DNA of 64,000 nt, taken from assembly GCF_036227265.1 (NCBI RefSeq), contig NZ_CP109446.1, positions 4,904,001 through 4,968,000 of the forward strand, in the 5' to 3' direction. The stretch comes from Streptomyces sp. NBC_01476 (GTDB taxonomy: Bacteria > Actinomycetota > Actinomycetes > Streptomycetales > Streptomycetaceae). The notes under the pieces are model-generated. The model made no database searches. It was not told the DNA's origin and worked only from the letters and a program-made list of their open reading frames with translations. How positions within the stretch are numbered: the first letter of the stretch is position 1; the number at the start of each line of letters is the position of its first letter. A program made the position numbers and the translations under genes. Of the stretch, positions 53,720-61,079 are shown piece by piece.

Positions 53720-54714
53720 CGGCCAGGCCGCGCCACATCGCCCATCTGCACCTGCACGGCGGCCTCGGCGACGAGCGGTACGCGGAAGCGCTGGAGCTGC
53801 TGGCCGGCTTCACCCCGCACGTCCAGGCGTTCCCGCCCGACGCGGTCCAGCTCGACCTGACCTCGGCGCTGCGGTACTTCGACAGCAGCCCGTACGAGCT
53901 GCTCCAGCGGACCCAGTTGCGGCTCGCCGGCCTGTACGGGATCGAGAGCAGCGCGGGTCTGGCGGGCAACCGCATGCTCGCCGCGATGGCGGCGGCGGTG
54001 TCCGCGCCGGGACACGCCACCCGGATCCCCGGCGACCCGGCCGGGGCCGCCGCCTGGCTGCGGCCCTGGCCGGTGACCGCGCTGCCCGGGATCGGCCGGG
54101 CCACCGCCACGACCCTCGGCACGTACGGTCTGCACACCATCGGGCAGGTGGCGGACGCCCCCGCGGCCACTTTGCAGCGCCTGCTCGGCGCGGGCCAGGC
54201 CCGGCTGCTGGCCGAACGCGCCCGCGGCCACGACCCCCGACCGGTCGCCCCGCACGCGGCCGCCGCTCAGATGACCGCGGATGCCGTCTTCGACCAGGAC
54301 TGCCTCGACCCGGCGGGGCACCACCGCGCCGTCCTCGCGCTCGCCGAGGAGCTGGGCGGGCGGCTGCGGGCCGAGGACCGGGTGGCCGGCCGGCTCACCC
54401 TCACCGTCCGTTACGCGGACCGCAGTTCCACCACCCGGACCCGCGCCCTGGCCGAACCCACCGGCCACTCACCCGCCCTCGCCGCCACGGCGCTCGCCGT
54501 CCTCGCCTCCCTCGGGCTCCAGCGGGCCCGGGTACGCGCCTTCGTGATCCGCGTCGACAACCTCCGCCCGGCCGGCGAGGCCCACCGCCAGCTCAGCCTC
54601 GACCCCGCCGCCGACCGCGCCCACGCCGTGGAAGCCGCCGCCGACCGCGCCCGCCGCCGCTTCGGCCCCCAGGCCGTCCGCCCCGCCACCCTCCCAGCGA
54701 ACCCCCGCGGCTGA
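53716..54714 (+). CDS. Reduced Y-family polymerase-like protein (ImuB-type, predicted non-catalytic)
   Basis: 332 residues, overlapping dnaE2 by 4 bp (ATGA). Y-family features: a helix-hairpin-helix thumb LPGIGRATATTLGTYG (~123-138), a little-finger domain (~185-295) and a Y-family C-terminus with RQLSLDPAADR and RRRFGPQAV. The first catalytic motif, normally HxDxDxFF, reads HLHLHGG (~10-16), and the SxDE motif reads PPDAVQLDLT (~40-49), so two of three catalytic carboxylates are lost. Only ~30 residues separate these motifs instead of ~95, so the fingers are deleted. This fits an ImuB-like adaptor for DnaE2; QLSLD resembles a clamp-binding motif. Confidence 0.8.
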   Translation: MTARPRHIAHLHLHGGLGDERYAEALELLAGFTPHVQAFPPDAVQLDLTSALRYFDSSPYELLQRTQLRLAGLYGIESSAGLAGNRMLAAMAAAVSAPGHATRIPGDPAGAAAWLRPWPVTALPGIGRATATTLGTYGLHTIGQVADAPAATLQRLLGAGQARLLAERARGHDPRPVAPHAAAAQMTADAVFDQDCLDPAGHHRAVLALAEELGGRLRAEDRVAGRLTLTVRYADRSSTTRTRALAEPTGHSPALAATALAVLASLGLQRARVRAFVIRVDNLRPAGEAHRQLSLDPAADRAHAVEAAADRARRRFGPQAVRPATLPANPRG

Positions 54715-54790
54715 CCCGCACCGCGTCGCGGCCCCGCACGGCCTGGTGTGAGCGGTACGGGGGTCGGCGGGTTCGTTCCGGGGGGTGGGG

Positions 54791-55453
54791 TCAGTGGGAG
54801 GTGACCATGCGGATGGCCTCTTCCACGGGGGTGTCACCGGAGATCAGTTCGAGGGTGAGGCCGGCGGTGCCGGGGGAGTTCAGGAGGGCGAGCAGGGTGG
54901 CGGCGACGTCGTCGCGGGGGACGGAACCGGAGCCGGTGGAGGGCGCGAGCTTGATCCTGCCGGTGCCGGGGGAGTTGGTGAGGTGCCCCGGGCGCAGCAC
55001 CGTCCAGTCCAGGGCGGCGCCACGGGCCCGGATCGCGTCGTCGGCGGCGCCCTTGGCGCGGAGGTAGGCGGTGAAGACCGGGTCGGACCCAGTGGCTTCC
55101 GCGTCGGCGCCCATCGAGGAGACGATGAGGTAGCGGCGTACGCCCGCCAGCTCCGCCGCGTCCGCGAGGAGTACGGCCGCGTCCCGGTCCACGGTGAGCT
55201 TGCGCTCGACGCCGCTGCCCGGCCCCGCGCCGGCCGCGAAGACCGCCGCGTCGGCGCCCGCCAGCACCCGCGCCACCTCGGCGACCGACGCCGACTCCAG
55301 GTCGAGGACGACGGGTTCCGCACCCACCGCCCGCAGGTCGTCGGCCTGGTCCGGGTTACGGATCAGCCCGGCCACCTCGTCCCCGCGCTCGGCGAGCAGC
55401 CGCTCCAGCCGTAGCGCGATCTGTCCGTGTCCACCCGCGATCACCGTACGCAT
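54791..55453 (-). CDS. NAD(P)-binding protein (atypical SDR)
   Basis: 220 residues from ATG 55453. Rossmann motif VIAGGHGQIALRLERLL (residues ~4-20; GxxGxIA variant), acidic end of strand 4 VVLDLES, then VFAAGAGPGSG, YLIVSSMGAD and WTVLRPGHLTNSPGTG. Resembles the YwnB/NmrA-like group of NAD(P)H-binding proteins with no Tyr-x3-Lys triad. Substrate unknown. Stands alone after the mutasome pair (convergent). Confidence 0.85.
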   Translation of the reverse strand: MRTVIAGGHGQIALRLERLLAERGDEVAGLIRNPDQADDLRAVGAEPVVLDLESASVAEVARVLAGADAAVFAAGAGPGSGVERKLTVDRDAAVLLADAAELAGVRRYLIVSSMGADAEATGSDPVFTAYLRAKGAADDAIRARGAALDWTVLRPGHLTNSPGTGRIKLAPSTGSGSVPRDDVAATLLALLNSPGTAGLTLELISGDTPVEEAIRMVTSH

Positions 55454-55557
55454 ACGGTGACGGTACGCCCCGGCGCCCGCGGCACCGGGCACCACACGCG
55501 CGACTTTCCCGTACCTGACTCGTTGGCTGCCTACCTGCCTGCGTACCGGCAGCCGCG

Positions 55558-56781
55558 CTACGCCTCCCGGTGCGACTGCCGCGGCAGATCGAGGACGGCC
55601 TCGGTGGCCGAGTCGCAGTACTCCCGGACCGCGCTGGTCCGCGACACCACCCGGCCGCGGTGGATCACGATCCGGCTGTACGCGAGGGAGAGCACGCCGG
55701 TCAGGCTCTCCCCGCGCAGCGCCAGCAGTTCGGCGGGGAAACCGGCCTCCACCCGTACCTCCGGCAGCCCCATCACCGCCCGCGCCCCGCCACTGACCAG
55801 CTCGTACGCCCGCTGGGGCGCGCACTCGCCGTGCGAGGCGAGCAGGAAGGCGGCCTCCAGCGGGTCACCGCGGCCCACCGGATTGGTGAGGTCGCCGAGC
55901 GCGCCGCTGCCTGCCGTGACCCGTACGCCCGCGGAGAGCAGGGCCCGGACCGGAGTGGCACCGCCGCGGTCCAGCACGCAGCAGCCGCCCTGCGGCAGCG
56001 CCACCACCGAGATGCCGGCGGCGGCGAGCCGGGCGGCGGCCGAGGCGACGGCGGTGGCGGGCAGCGCGCCCAGCCCGTGGCAGGGGCCGAGGGTGACGCC
56101 GGGCCGCATCCCGCCGGACATCGCGGCGAGCCGGGCCAGCCGGGCCGGGTCGGCGGCGGCGGTGTGCAGGTCGACCGGGACCCCGAACTCGGCCGCCAGC
56201 GACAGCACCGCCTCGGTGTAACCGCTCGGGTCCGGGTCCAGGTCGGGGCAGCCGCCGACCGCCGCGGCACCCATCTTCAGCGCGTCCCGCAGCATCGCCA
56301 GACCGTCCGCGCCGGCCACGCCGGTGAGCAGCCGCGGTACGGCGACGGTCTGCACCTCGACCAGGCCGCGCAGCGCCCGTCGCGCCTGCAGTACGGCCTC
56401 CAGCGCGCGCAGGCCCTGTACGTCGCCGATCCGGACGTGGCTGCGCACCGCGGTGGCGCCGTGGCCGAGTTGGAGCAGGGCGGCTTCGGTGGCGCGGCGC
56501 TGGACGTCCTCCACGTCGCCGGCCGGCGGGCCGCCCGCGGTGAGGGCCTGGTCGAGATGGGCGTGGGGTTCCGCGGGGGCGGGCAGCAGCAGATAGCCGC
56601 GCAGGTCCACCCGGGTGCCGTCGCCCGTGCCTGCCGCCACGGCGAGGCTGCCCGCGGTGCCGACGGCTTCGATCCGGGGGCCGCTGAGCCGCACGTCGAC
56701 GATCCGGCCGTCGGTCAGCCGGGCGCCGCACAGCAGCAGGGTGGCGGTCTCCGCGGCGGTCTCGCGAGGGCTGTCGGTCAT
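55558..56781 (-). CDS. Amidohydrolase family protein with degenerate active site
   Basis: 407 residues from ATG 56781 (GGAGGAG upstream). Resembles cytosine deaminase-like amidohydrolases: PAPAEPHAHLDQAL has the HxH metal motif (~67-80), LQLGHGATAVRSHVRIG follows, and GVPVDLHTAAADP replaces the usual HxDE. The stretch GSGALGDLTNPVG aligns with GSDNVRD-type sequences, where the metal aspartate would be Gly here. The fold is clear but at least two usual catalytic residues seem missing, so the protein may be a non-catalytic or altered-specificity member. Confidence 0.75.
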   Translation of the reverse strand: MTDSPRETAAETATLLLCGARLTDGRIVDVRLSGPRIEAVGTAGSLAVAAGTGDGTRVDLRGYLLLPAPAEPHAHLDQALTAGGPPAGDVEDVQRRATEAALLQLGHGATAVRSHVRIGDVQGLRALEAVLQARRALRGLVEVQTVAVPRLLTGVAGADGLAMLRDALKMGAAAVGGCPDLDPDPSGYTEAVLSLAAEFGVPVDLHTAAADPARLARLAAMSGGMRPGVTLGPCHGLGALPATAVASAAARLAAAGISVVALPQGGCCVLDRGGATPVRALLSAGVRVTAGSGALGDLTNPVGRGDPLEAAFLLASHGECAPQRAYELVSGGARAVMGLPEVRVEAGFPAELLALRGESLTGVLSLAYSRIVIHRGRVVSRTSAVREYCDSATEAVLDLPRQSHREA

Positions 56782-56904
56782 CGCGCTCCTCCGGTGCGGG
56801 CTAGGGGGCGGCGGGGGGAGCCAAGATCACGCCAGCGTAGGGCTTGCCGCCCCGGCTGACCCAGCACCCTGCATAAGTACGACCGGCCCGCGCCCCGCCC
56901 CGCC

Positions 56905-57096
56905 GCATGCGCAGTTCTTCGCGCCCCTTCGGGGCCCACCCCGTTGTGGGTCGGGTGGCTGCGCCGTCGTGGCTTGTCGCGCAGTTCCTCGCGCCCCTTC
57001 GAAGCACGATTCCCCCGCGGCCCAGGCAAGGAGGCGCCCCGAAGGGTGGGGCGCTGGGGGCACCCCCGGACGGAGTCTGGGGGAGGAACTGCGCGG
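56905..57096. repeat. Streptomyces-type intergenic repeats (GCGCAGTTCCTCGCGCCCCTT)
   Basis: Copies of GCAGTTC(C/T)TCGCGCCCCTTC occur at 56911 and 56981 in direct orientation, with a related inverted copy GAGGAACTGCGC at 57083-57094. A similar GCGCGGTTCCTCGCGCCCCT lies at ~62200. They fill most of the 468-bp gap between the amidohydrolase gene and tRNA-Thr. This is a common unexplained intergenic repeat in streptomycetes; no gene is seen. Confidence 0.75.
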
Positions 57097-57198
57097 CCCG
57101 CCAGCTGCTGGGCGGGGGTCCGGGGACGGCGTCAGGGGGCTGGGCCGGCGGGCCCGGTGGAGGGGGTGCGGGCCCGTCAGGGCCCGCGTGGGAGGGGG

Positions 57199-57238
57199 GT
57201 GAAACGGATTTCACGTATCGCAGCGGAGCGTGTAATGT
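57199..57238 (+). promoter_or_regulatory. Probable promoter of tRNA-Thr/tRNA-Met
   Basis: A perfect palindrome GTGAAA-cgga-TTTCAC (57199-57214) contains a possible -35 hexamer TTTCAC; TGTAAT at 57231-57236 is a good -10 with 16-bp spacing. The tRNA begins 12 bp further. Confidence 0.55.
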
Positions 57239-57249
57239 CTTCCTCGCTC

Positions 57250-57322
57250 GCCCCAATAGCTCAGTCGGTAGAGCGTCTCCATGGTAAGGAGAAGGTCTAC
57301 GGTTCGATTCCGTATTGGGGCT
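57250..57322 (+). tRNA. tRNA-Thr (GGT)
   Basis: 73 nt. Acceptor GCCCCAA / TTGGGGC, discriminator T. D arm AGCTCAGTCGGTAGAGC, anticodon loop ATGGTAA (GGT), T arm GGTTCGATTCC. Confidence 0.95.
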
Positions 57323-57363
57323 CTGATGGTCGGCCCCCGCCCCCCGGCGGGGATCACCATCGC

Positions 57364-57436
57364 AGCGGCGTAGCTCAGTCGGTAGAGCAAGCGGCTCATA
57401 ATCGCTGTGTCACCGGTTCAAGTCCGGTCGCCGCTA
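57364..57436 (+). tRNA. tRNA-Met (CAT)
   Basis: 73 nt. Acceptor AGCGGCG / CGCCGCT, discriminator A. D arm AGCTCAGTCGGTAGAGC, anticodon loop CTCATAA (CAT), T arm GGTTCAAGTCC. It lacks the three consecutive G-C pairs of initiator tRNA, so it is the elongator type (or an Ile2 precursor, which sequence alone cannot exclude). Confidence 0.93.
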
Positions 57437-57520
57437 CTCTCCGTAGCCGATTGTGGGATCGGTCCCTCAATCGGCTACTATTCCTGTGTTCATAACACCT
57501 GCTTGTCAAGGAGCACCCAC

Positions 57521-57685
57521 GTGGCCGCCACCGACGTTCGCCCGAAGATCACGCTGGCCTGCGTGGAGTGCAAGGAGCGGAACTACATCACCAAGAAGAA
57601 CCGGCGCAACGACCCGGACCGTCTTGAGATGAAGAAGCACTGCCCGCGCTGCAACGCGCACACCGCGCACCGCGAGACGCGCTGA
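57521..57685 (+). CDS. rpmG: Ribosomal protein L33
   Basis: 54 residues from GTG 57521 with AAGGAG upstream. ITLACVECKERNYITKKNRR and the CPRCNAHTAHRE ending show both CxxC pairs, so this is the zinc-binding (C+) form. It follows the two tRNA genes and precedes the MaoC pair. Confidence 0.96.
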   Translation: MAATDVRPKITLACVECKERNYITKKNRRNDPDRLEMKKHCPRCNAHTAHRETR

Positions 57686-57774
57686 CCCGCTCCGTAACCC
57701 CGCGCCACCGTACGCCGCAGCGGCCCGTAGCCGGCCGCCGCACGGCCGTACGGACAAGGCCGTAGCTCCACCTA

Positions 57775-57817
57775 CCGCGAGGCCGTCCCCGTGTCACCAC
57801 CGGGGGCGGCCTCGCGG
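57775..57817 (+). terminator. Strong hairpin terminator after rpmG
   Basis: A 17-bp stem with one G-T wobble (57775-57791 with 57801-57817; outer part CCGCGAGGCCG / CGGCCTCGCGG) and 9-nt loop, between rpmG and the MaoC genes. Confidence 0.8.
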
Positions 57818-57894
57818 CATGTGCGGCCGGTCTACGGTGTCCGCAGCCGTACCCGTTCATTCGCAAGCCCTGCCCGTGCCTGCCGGAGGTGCCG

Positions 57895-58353
57895 ATGGCC
57901 CTGGACCAGTCCTTCGTGGGGCGGAGTTATCCGCCCACCGCCCCCTACGAGGTGGGCCGGGAGAAGATCCGCGAATTCGCCGACGCGATCGGCGACCCGC
58001 AGCCTGCCTACCGGGACCCGGAGGCGGCCAAGGCGCTCGGTCACCCCGATGTGATCGCGCCGCCGACCTTCGCCTTCACGATCACCTACAAGGCGGCCGG
58101 GGTTGTCGTCTCCGACCCCGAACTGGGTCTCGACTACAGCCGGGTGGTGCACGGCGACCAGAAGTTCGCGTACACCCGCCCGGTGCGGGCCGGTGACCGC
58201 CTCACCGTGACCTCCACGATCGAGGCCATCAAGTCGATGGCCGGCAACGACATCGTGGACATCCGCGGTGAGGTGCACGACGAGTCGGGCGAGCACGTGG
58301 TGACCGCGTGGACGAAGCTGGTGGCCCGCGGGGCCGCGGAGGGGGAGGCGTGA
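57895..58353 (+). CDS. MaoC-type (R)-hydratase, N-terminal-domain-like subunit (HadA type)
   Basis: 152 residues from ATG 57895 (GGAGG five bases upstream). Hot-dog fold of the FAS1-type dehydratase/HadA group: VGRSYPPTAPYEVGREKIRE, VIAPPTFAFTITYKA and VVHGDQKFAYTRPVRAGD. It lacks the hydratase-2 catalytic motif, which is present in the partner. The stop overlaps the next gene by one base (TGATG), so the two probably form a heterodimer like mycobacterial HadAB, also located beside rpmG. The streptomycete substrate is unknown. Confidence 0.87.
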   Translation: MALDQSFVGRSYPPTAPYEVGREKIREFADAIGDPQPAYRDPEAAKALGHPDVIAPPTFAFTITYKAAGVVVSDPELGLDYSRVVHGDQKFAYTRPVRAGDRLTVTSTIEAIKSMAGNDIVDIRGEVHDESGEHVVTAWTKLVARGAAEGEA

Positions 58354-58781
58354 TGACGGCGACCGTCGCTTACCAGGACGTCGAGGTCGGCACCGAACTG
58401 CCGCCGCGGGTCTTCCCGGTGACCCGGGCGACCCTGGTCCAGTACGCCGGAGCCTCCGGTGACTTCAACCCGATTCACTGGAACGAGAAGTTCGCCCGCG
58501 AGGTCGGCCTGACCGATGTGATCGCGCACGGCATGTTCACCATGGCCTCGGCGGTCCGGGTCGTCACCGACTGGGCCGGCGACCCCGGCGCGGTCGTCGA
58601 GTACGGCGTCCGCTTCACCAAGCCGGTCGTCGTGCCGAACGACGACGAGGGCGCCCGGATCGAGGTCACCGCCAAGGTCGCCGCCCTCCTCGACGACAAC
58701 CGCGTCCGGGTCGACCTCACCGCCACCAGTGCGGGCCAGAAGGTGCTCGGCATGTCCCGCGCGGTGGTCCGGCTCGCCTGA
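58353..58781 (+). CDS. MaoC-type (R)-hydratase, catalytic subunit (HadB type)
   Basis: 142 residues from ATG 58353 (GGGGGAGG upstream). The hydratase-2 motif YAGASGDFNPIHWNEKFA (~30-47; Asp and His catalytic) is complete, followed by IAHGMFTMAS. Dehydrates or hydrates 3-hydroxyacyl/2-enoyl thioesters. Translationally coupled to the HadA-type gene. Confidence 0.9.
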   Translation: MTATVAYQDVEVGTELPPRVFPVTRATLVQYAGASGDFNPIHWNEKFAREVGLTDVIAHGMFTMASAVRVVTDWAGDPGAVVEYGVRFTKPVVVPNDDEGARIEVTAKVAALLDDNRVRVDLTATSAGQKVLGMSRAVVRLA

Positions 58782-58851
58782 TCACCCCGCCCCGCCGCGG
58801 GCCGCCGCCGTGCCCCCACGGCGACGGCCCGCAGGCGTTCCCGCGCCCCGC

Positions 58852-58881
58852 TTGACGTAGGTAGTGATTGCGCACTAACTT
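58852..58881 (+). promoter_or_regulatory. TetR gene promoter with overlapping operator
   Basis: -35 TTGACG (58852-58857), 18-bp spacer, -10 TAACTT (58876-58881). The start codon at 58889 is 7 bp after the -10, so the mRNA is probably leaderless. The palindrome TAGTG-attgcg-CACTA (58862-58877) covers the spacer and -10 edge and on the other strand reads TTAGT-N8-ACTA at 58865... in register with the motif before the MFS gene. Confidence 0.7.
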
Positions 58882-58888
58882 ATTGCCC

Positions 58889-59443
58889 ATGGTCAGGATG
58901 AGCGCAGATGAGCGGCGCGAGAGCGTCATCCGTGCGGCGATGAGCGAGTTCGCCCACGGCGGCTACAAAGGCACCTCCACCGAGGCGATCGCCCGCCGGG
59001 TCGGTGTCTCGCAGCCGTATCTCTTCCGGCTCTTCCCGAACAAGCAGGCCATCTTCCTCGCCGCCGCCGTGCGCTGCATGGACACGACGCGGGAGGTCAT
59101 CGGGGCGGCCGCCGAGGGCGTGCCGCAGGACGAGAAGCTGTCGCGGATGGCCATCGCGTACCAGGAGCTGATCCACGACAACCCCGAGCTGCTGCTGATG
59201 CAGATGCAGACGTATGTCGCGGTGGCCGCCGCCGAGGCGGCGGGGGACCACGAGTTCGGCGAGGTGGTGCGGGACCGCTGGCAGCGGCTGTGGGACACCG
59301 TCCACCTGGAACTCGGCGCGGAAGTGAACGAGACGACGGTCTTCCTGGCGTACGGGATGCTCATCAACACCTTGGTGTCGCTGGGTTTTCCGGCCGGCCA
59401 TCGCAACTGGGAAGGCTTCTACGAGACGGCCCGGCCGGAGTGA
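58889..59443 (+). CDS. TetR-family transcriptional regulator
   Basis: 184 residues from ATG 58889. HTH: ESVIRAAMSEFAHGGYKGTS and IARRVGVSQPYLFRLFPNKQ (~10-50). The ligand domain is all-helical, with ELLLMQMQTYVAVAAAEAAG. The promoter places transcription start at or next to the ATG (leaderless). It is followed by an MFS exporter whose promoter has the same TTAGT-N8-ACTA motif; repression of itself and the exporter is inferred. Confidence 0.9.
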   Translation: MVRMSADERRESVIRAAMSEFAHGGYKGTSTEAIARRVGVSQPYLFRLFPNKQAIFLAAAVRCMDTTREVIGAAAEGVPQDEKLSRMAIAYQELIHDNPELLLMQMQTYVAVAAAEAAGDHEFGEVVRDRWQRLWDTVHLELGAEVNETTVFLAYGMLINTLVSLGFPAGHRNWEGFYETARPE

Positions 59444-59517
59444 CCAGGTGCCGCCCCGCTGCGGGGCGGCGGTCCGGACGGCCGGTCCGGGAACGCGTTT
59501 TCTGCTGGGCTCGAAAG

Positions 59518-59535
59518 TTAGTCATCGATAACTAA
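59518..59535 (+). promoter_or_regulatory. Operator-like repeat before MFS gene
   Basis: TTAGT-catcgata-ACTAA at 59518-59535, 17 bp before the MFS start codon. It has the same half-sites and spacing as the repeat at the tetR promoter, suggesting a shared TetR operator. Confidence 0.6.
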
Positions 59536-59551
59536 TTGGGGGAACGACACC

Positions 59552-61000
59552 ATGGCAACAGAACCTTCGGCCCGTCCGGCGAGCTTCGCCTGGGCGCTGG
59601 TCATCACCAGCGTCGCCGGGTTCATGGCGGCGCTCGACAACCTCGTGGTCACCACCGCGCTGCCGTCGATCCGCGGCGACCTCGGCGGGGCGCTCTCCGA
59701 CCTGGAGTGGACGGTGAACGCCTACACGCTCACCTTCGCCGTCCTGCTGATGTTCGGCGCGGCGCTCGGCGACCGCTTCGGACGCCGCCGGCTCTTCCTC
59801 GGCGGTCTCGCGGTCTTCACGCTCGCCTCGGCCGCCGCTGCGATGGCCCCCGGCATCAACGAGCTGATCGCGGCGCGCGCGGTCCAGGGTGTCGGCGCCG
59901 CGGTGATGATGCCGCTCACCTTGACGCTGCTCACCGCGGCGGTGCCGGCCGAGAAGCGCGGCATGGCGTTCGGGATCTGGGGCGCGGTCAACGGCCTCGC
60001 CATCGCCAGCGGGCCGCTGATCGGCGGCGGACTGACCGAACACATCTCCTGGCACTGGATCTTCTGGCTGAACGTGCCGATCGGCCTGCTGCTCCTCCCG
60101 CTGGCCCGGCTGCGGCTGCGCGAGTCGACCGCGCCCGGCGCCCGGCTGGACGCACGCGGCACCGCACTGATCAGCCTCGGCCTCTTCGGCATCGTCTTCG
60201 CCCTGGTCAGCGCCACCTCGCACGGTTGGACCAGCGGGCGGGTGCTCGGCGGACTGATCGGCGGCGTGGTGCTGGTGGCGGCGTTCGTACGGCACGGAAT
60301 GGTGGCCGAGCACCCGATGCTGCCGATGCGGATGTTCCGCAACCGCGGCTTCACGGCCGTCAACGCGGCGAGCATGCTGATGTTCACCGGGATGTTCGGG
60401 GCGATCTTCCTGCTCAGCCAGTTCCTGCAGAACGTCATTGGCTACGGGCCCACCGAGGCGGGGCTGCGGATGCTGCCGTGGACCGGTATGCCGATGATCG
60501 TGGCGCCCCTCGCGGGGATACTCTCCGACCGGATCGGCGGGCGGCCGGTGGTCGCCGCGGGGCTCGCCCTGCAGGCGGTCGGGCTCGGCTGGTTCGCGCT
60601 GATCGTCTCGCCCGACGTGTCGTACGCGGTGCAGCTGCCGGCACTGATCATCAGCGGTACCGGGATGGCGCTGTTCGTGGCGCCGGCCACGAATCTGCTG
60701 ATGTCCACGGTGCGGGGCGCCGAGCAGGGGCTCGCCTCCGGCACGAACAACGCGCTGCGGGAGATCGGCGGGGCGCTCGGGATCGCCGCGCTCGGGTCGA
60801 TCTTCGCGGCCCAGGGCGGCTACGGGTCCGCGTCGCTCTTCGTGGACGGGCTGCGGCCCGCGCTGTGGGTCGGCGCCGGGATCCTGGCGCTCGCGGTCGC
60901 CGCGGCGCTGCTGGTGCCGCGGCGCTCCGGACTCGCCGACCGCGAGGACACGGCCGTGGCAGGCTCCCCGCGGGACATCGAGGTCGCCGCCGGGCGGTGA
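59552..61000 (+). CDS. MFS exporter, DHA2 (EmrB/QacA-like) family
   Basis: 482 residues, about 14 hydrophobic segments. DHA2 signatures: FMAALDNLVVTTALPSIRGDL (motif D1; split FMAALDNLVV / TTALPSIRGDL), GALGDRFGRRRLFL-type motif A (ALGDRFGRRRLF), RAVQGVGAAVMMP (motif B) and GPLIGGGLTEHISWHWIFWL (motif C). ATG at 59552 with GGGGGAACG upstream. Probably a drug/proton antiporter under control of the preceding TetR. Confidence 0.9.
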   Translation: MATEPSARPASFAWALVITSVAGFMAALDNLVVTTALPSIRGDLGGALSDLEWTVNAYTLTFAVLLMFGAALGDRFGRRRLFLGGLAVFTLASAAAAMAPGINELIAARAVQGVGAAVMMPLTLTLLTAAVPAEKRGMAFGIWGAVNGLAIASGPLIGGGLTEHISWHWIFWLNVPIGLLLLPLARLRLRESTAPGARLDARGTALISLGLFGIVFALVSATSHGWTSGRVLGGLIGGVVLVAAFVRHGMVAEHPMLPMRMFRNRGFTAVNAASMLMFTGMFGAIFLLSQFLQNVIGYGPTEAGLRMLPWTGMPMIVAPLAGILSDRIGGRPVVAAGLALQAVGLGWFALIVSPDVSYAVQLPALIISGTGMALFVAPATNLLMSTVRGAEQGLASGTNNALREIGGALGIAALGSIFAAQGGYGSASLFVDGLRPALWVGAGILALAVAAALLVPRRSGLADREDTAVAGSPRDIEVAAGR

Positions 61001-61029
61001 CCCGACGGCATACCCGGTCTCCGGACCGA

Positions 61030-61056
61030 CCGCCCCCGGCCTTTCGCCGGGGGCGG
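61030..61056 (+). terminator. Hairpin terminator after MFS gene
   Basis: CCGCCCCCGGC (61030-61040) / GCCGGGGGCGG (61046-61056), 5-nt loop CTTTC, perfect 11-bp stem followed by TT. It separates the exporter gene from murB, 23 bp before the murB start. Confidence 0.8.
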
Positions 61057-61079
61057 TTCGGTGTCCGTAGGGTGGTGGC

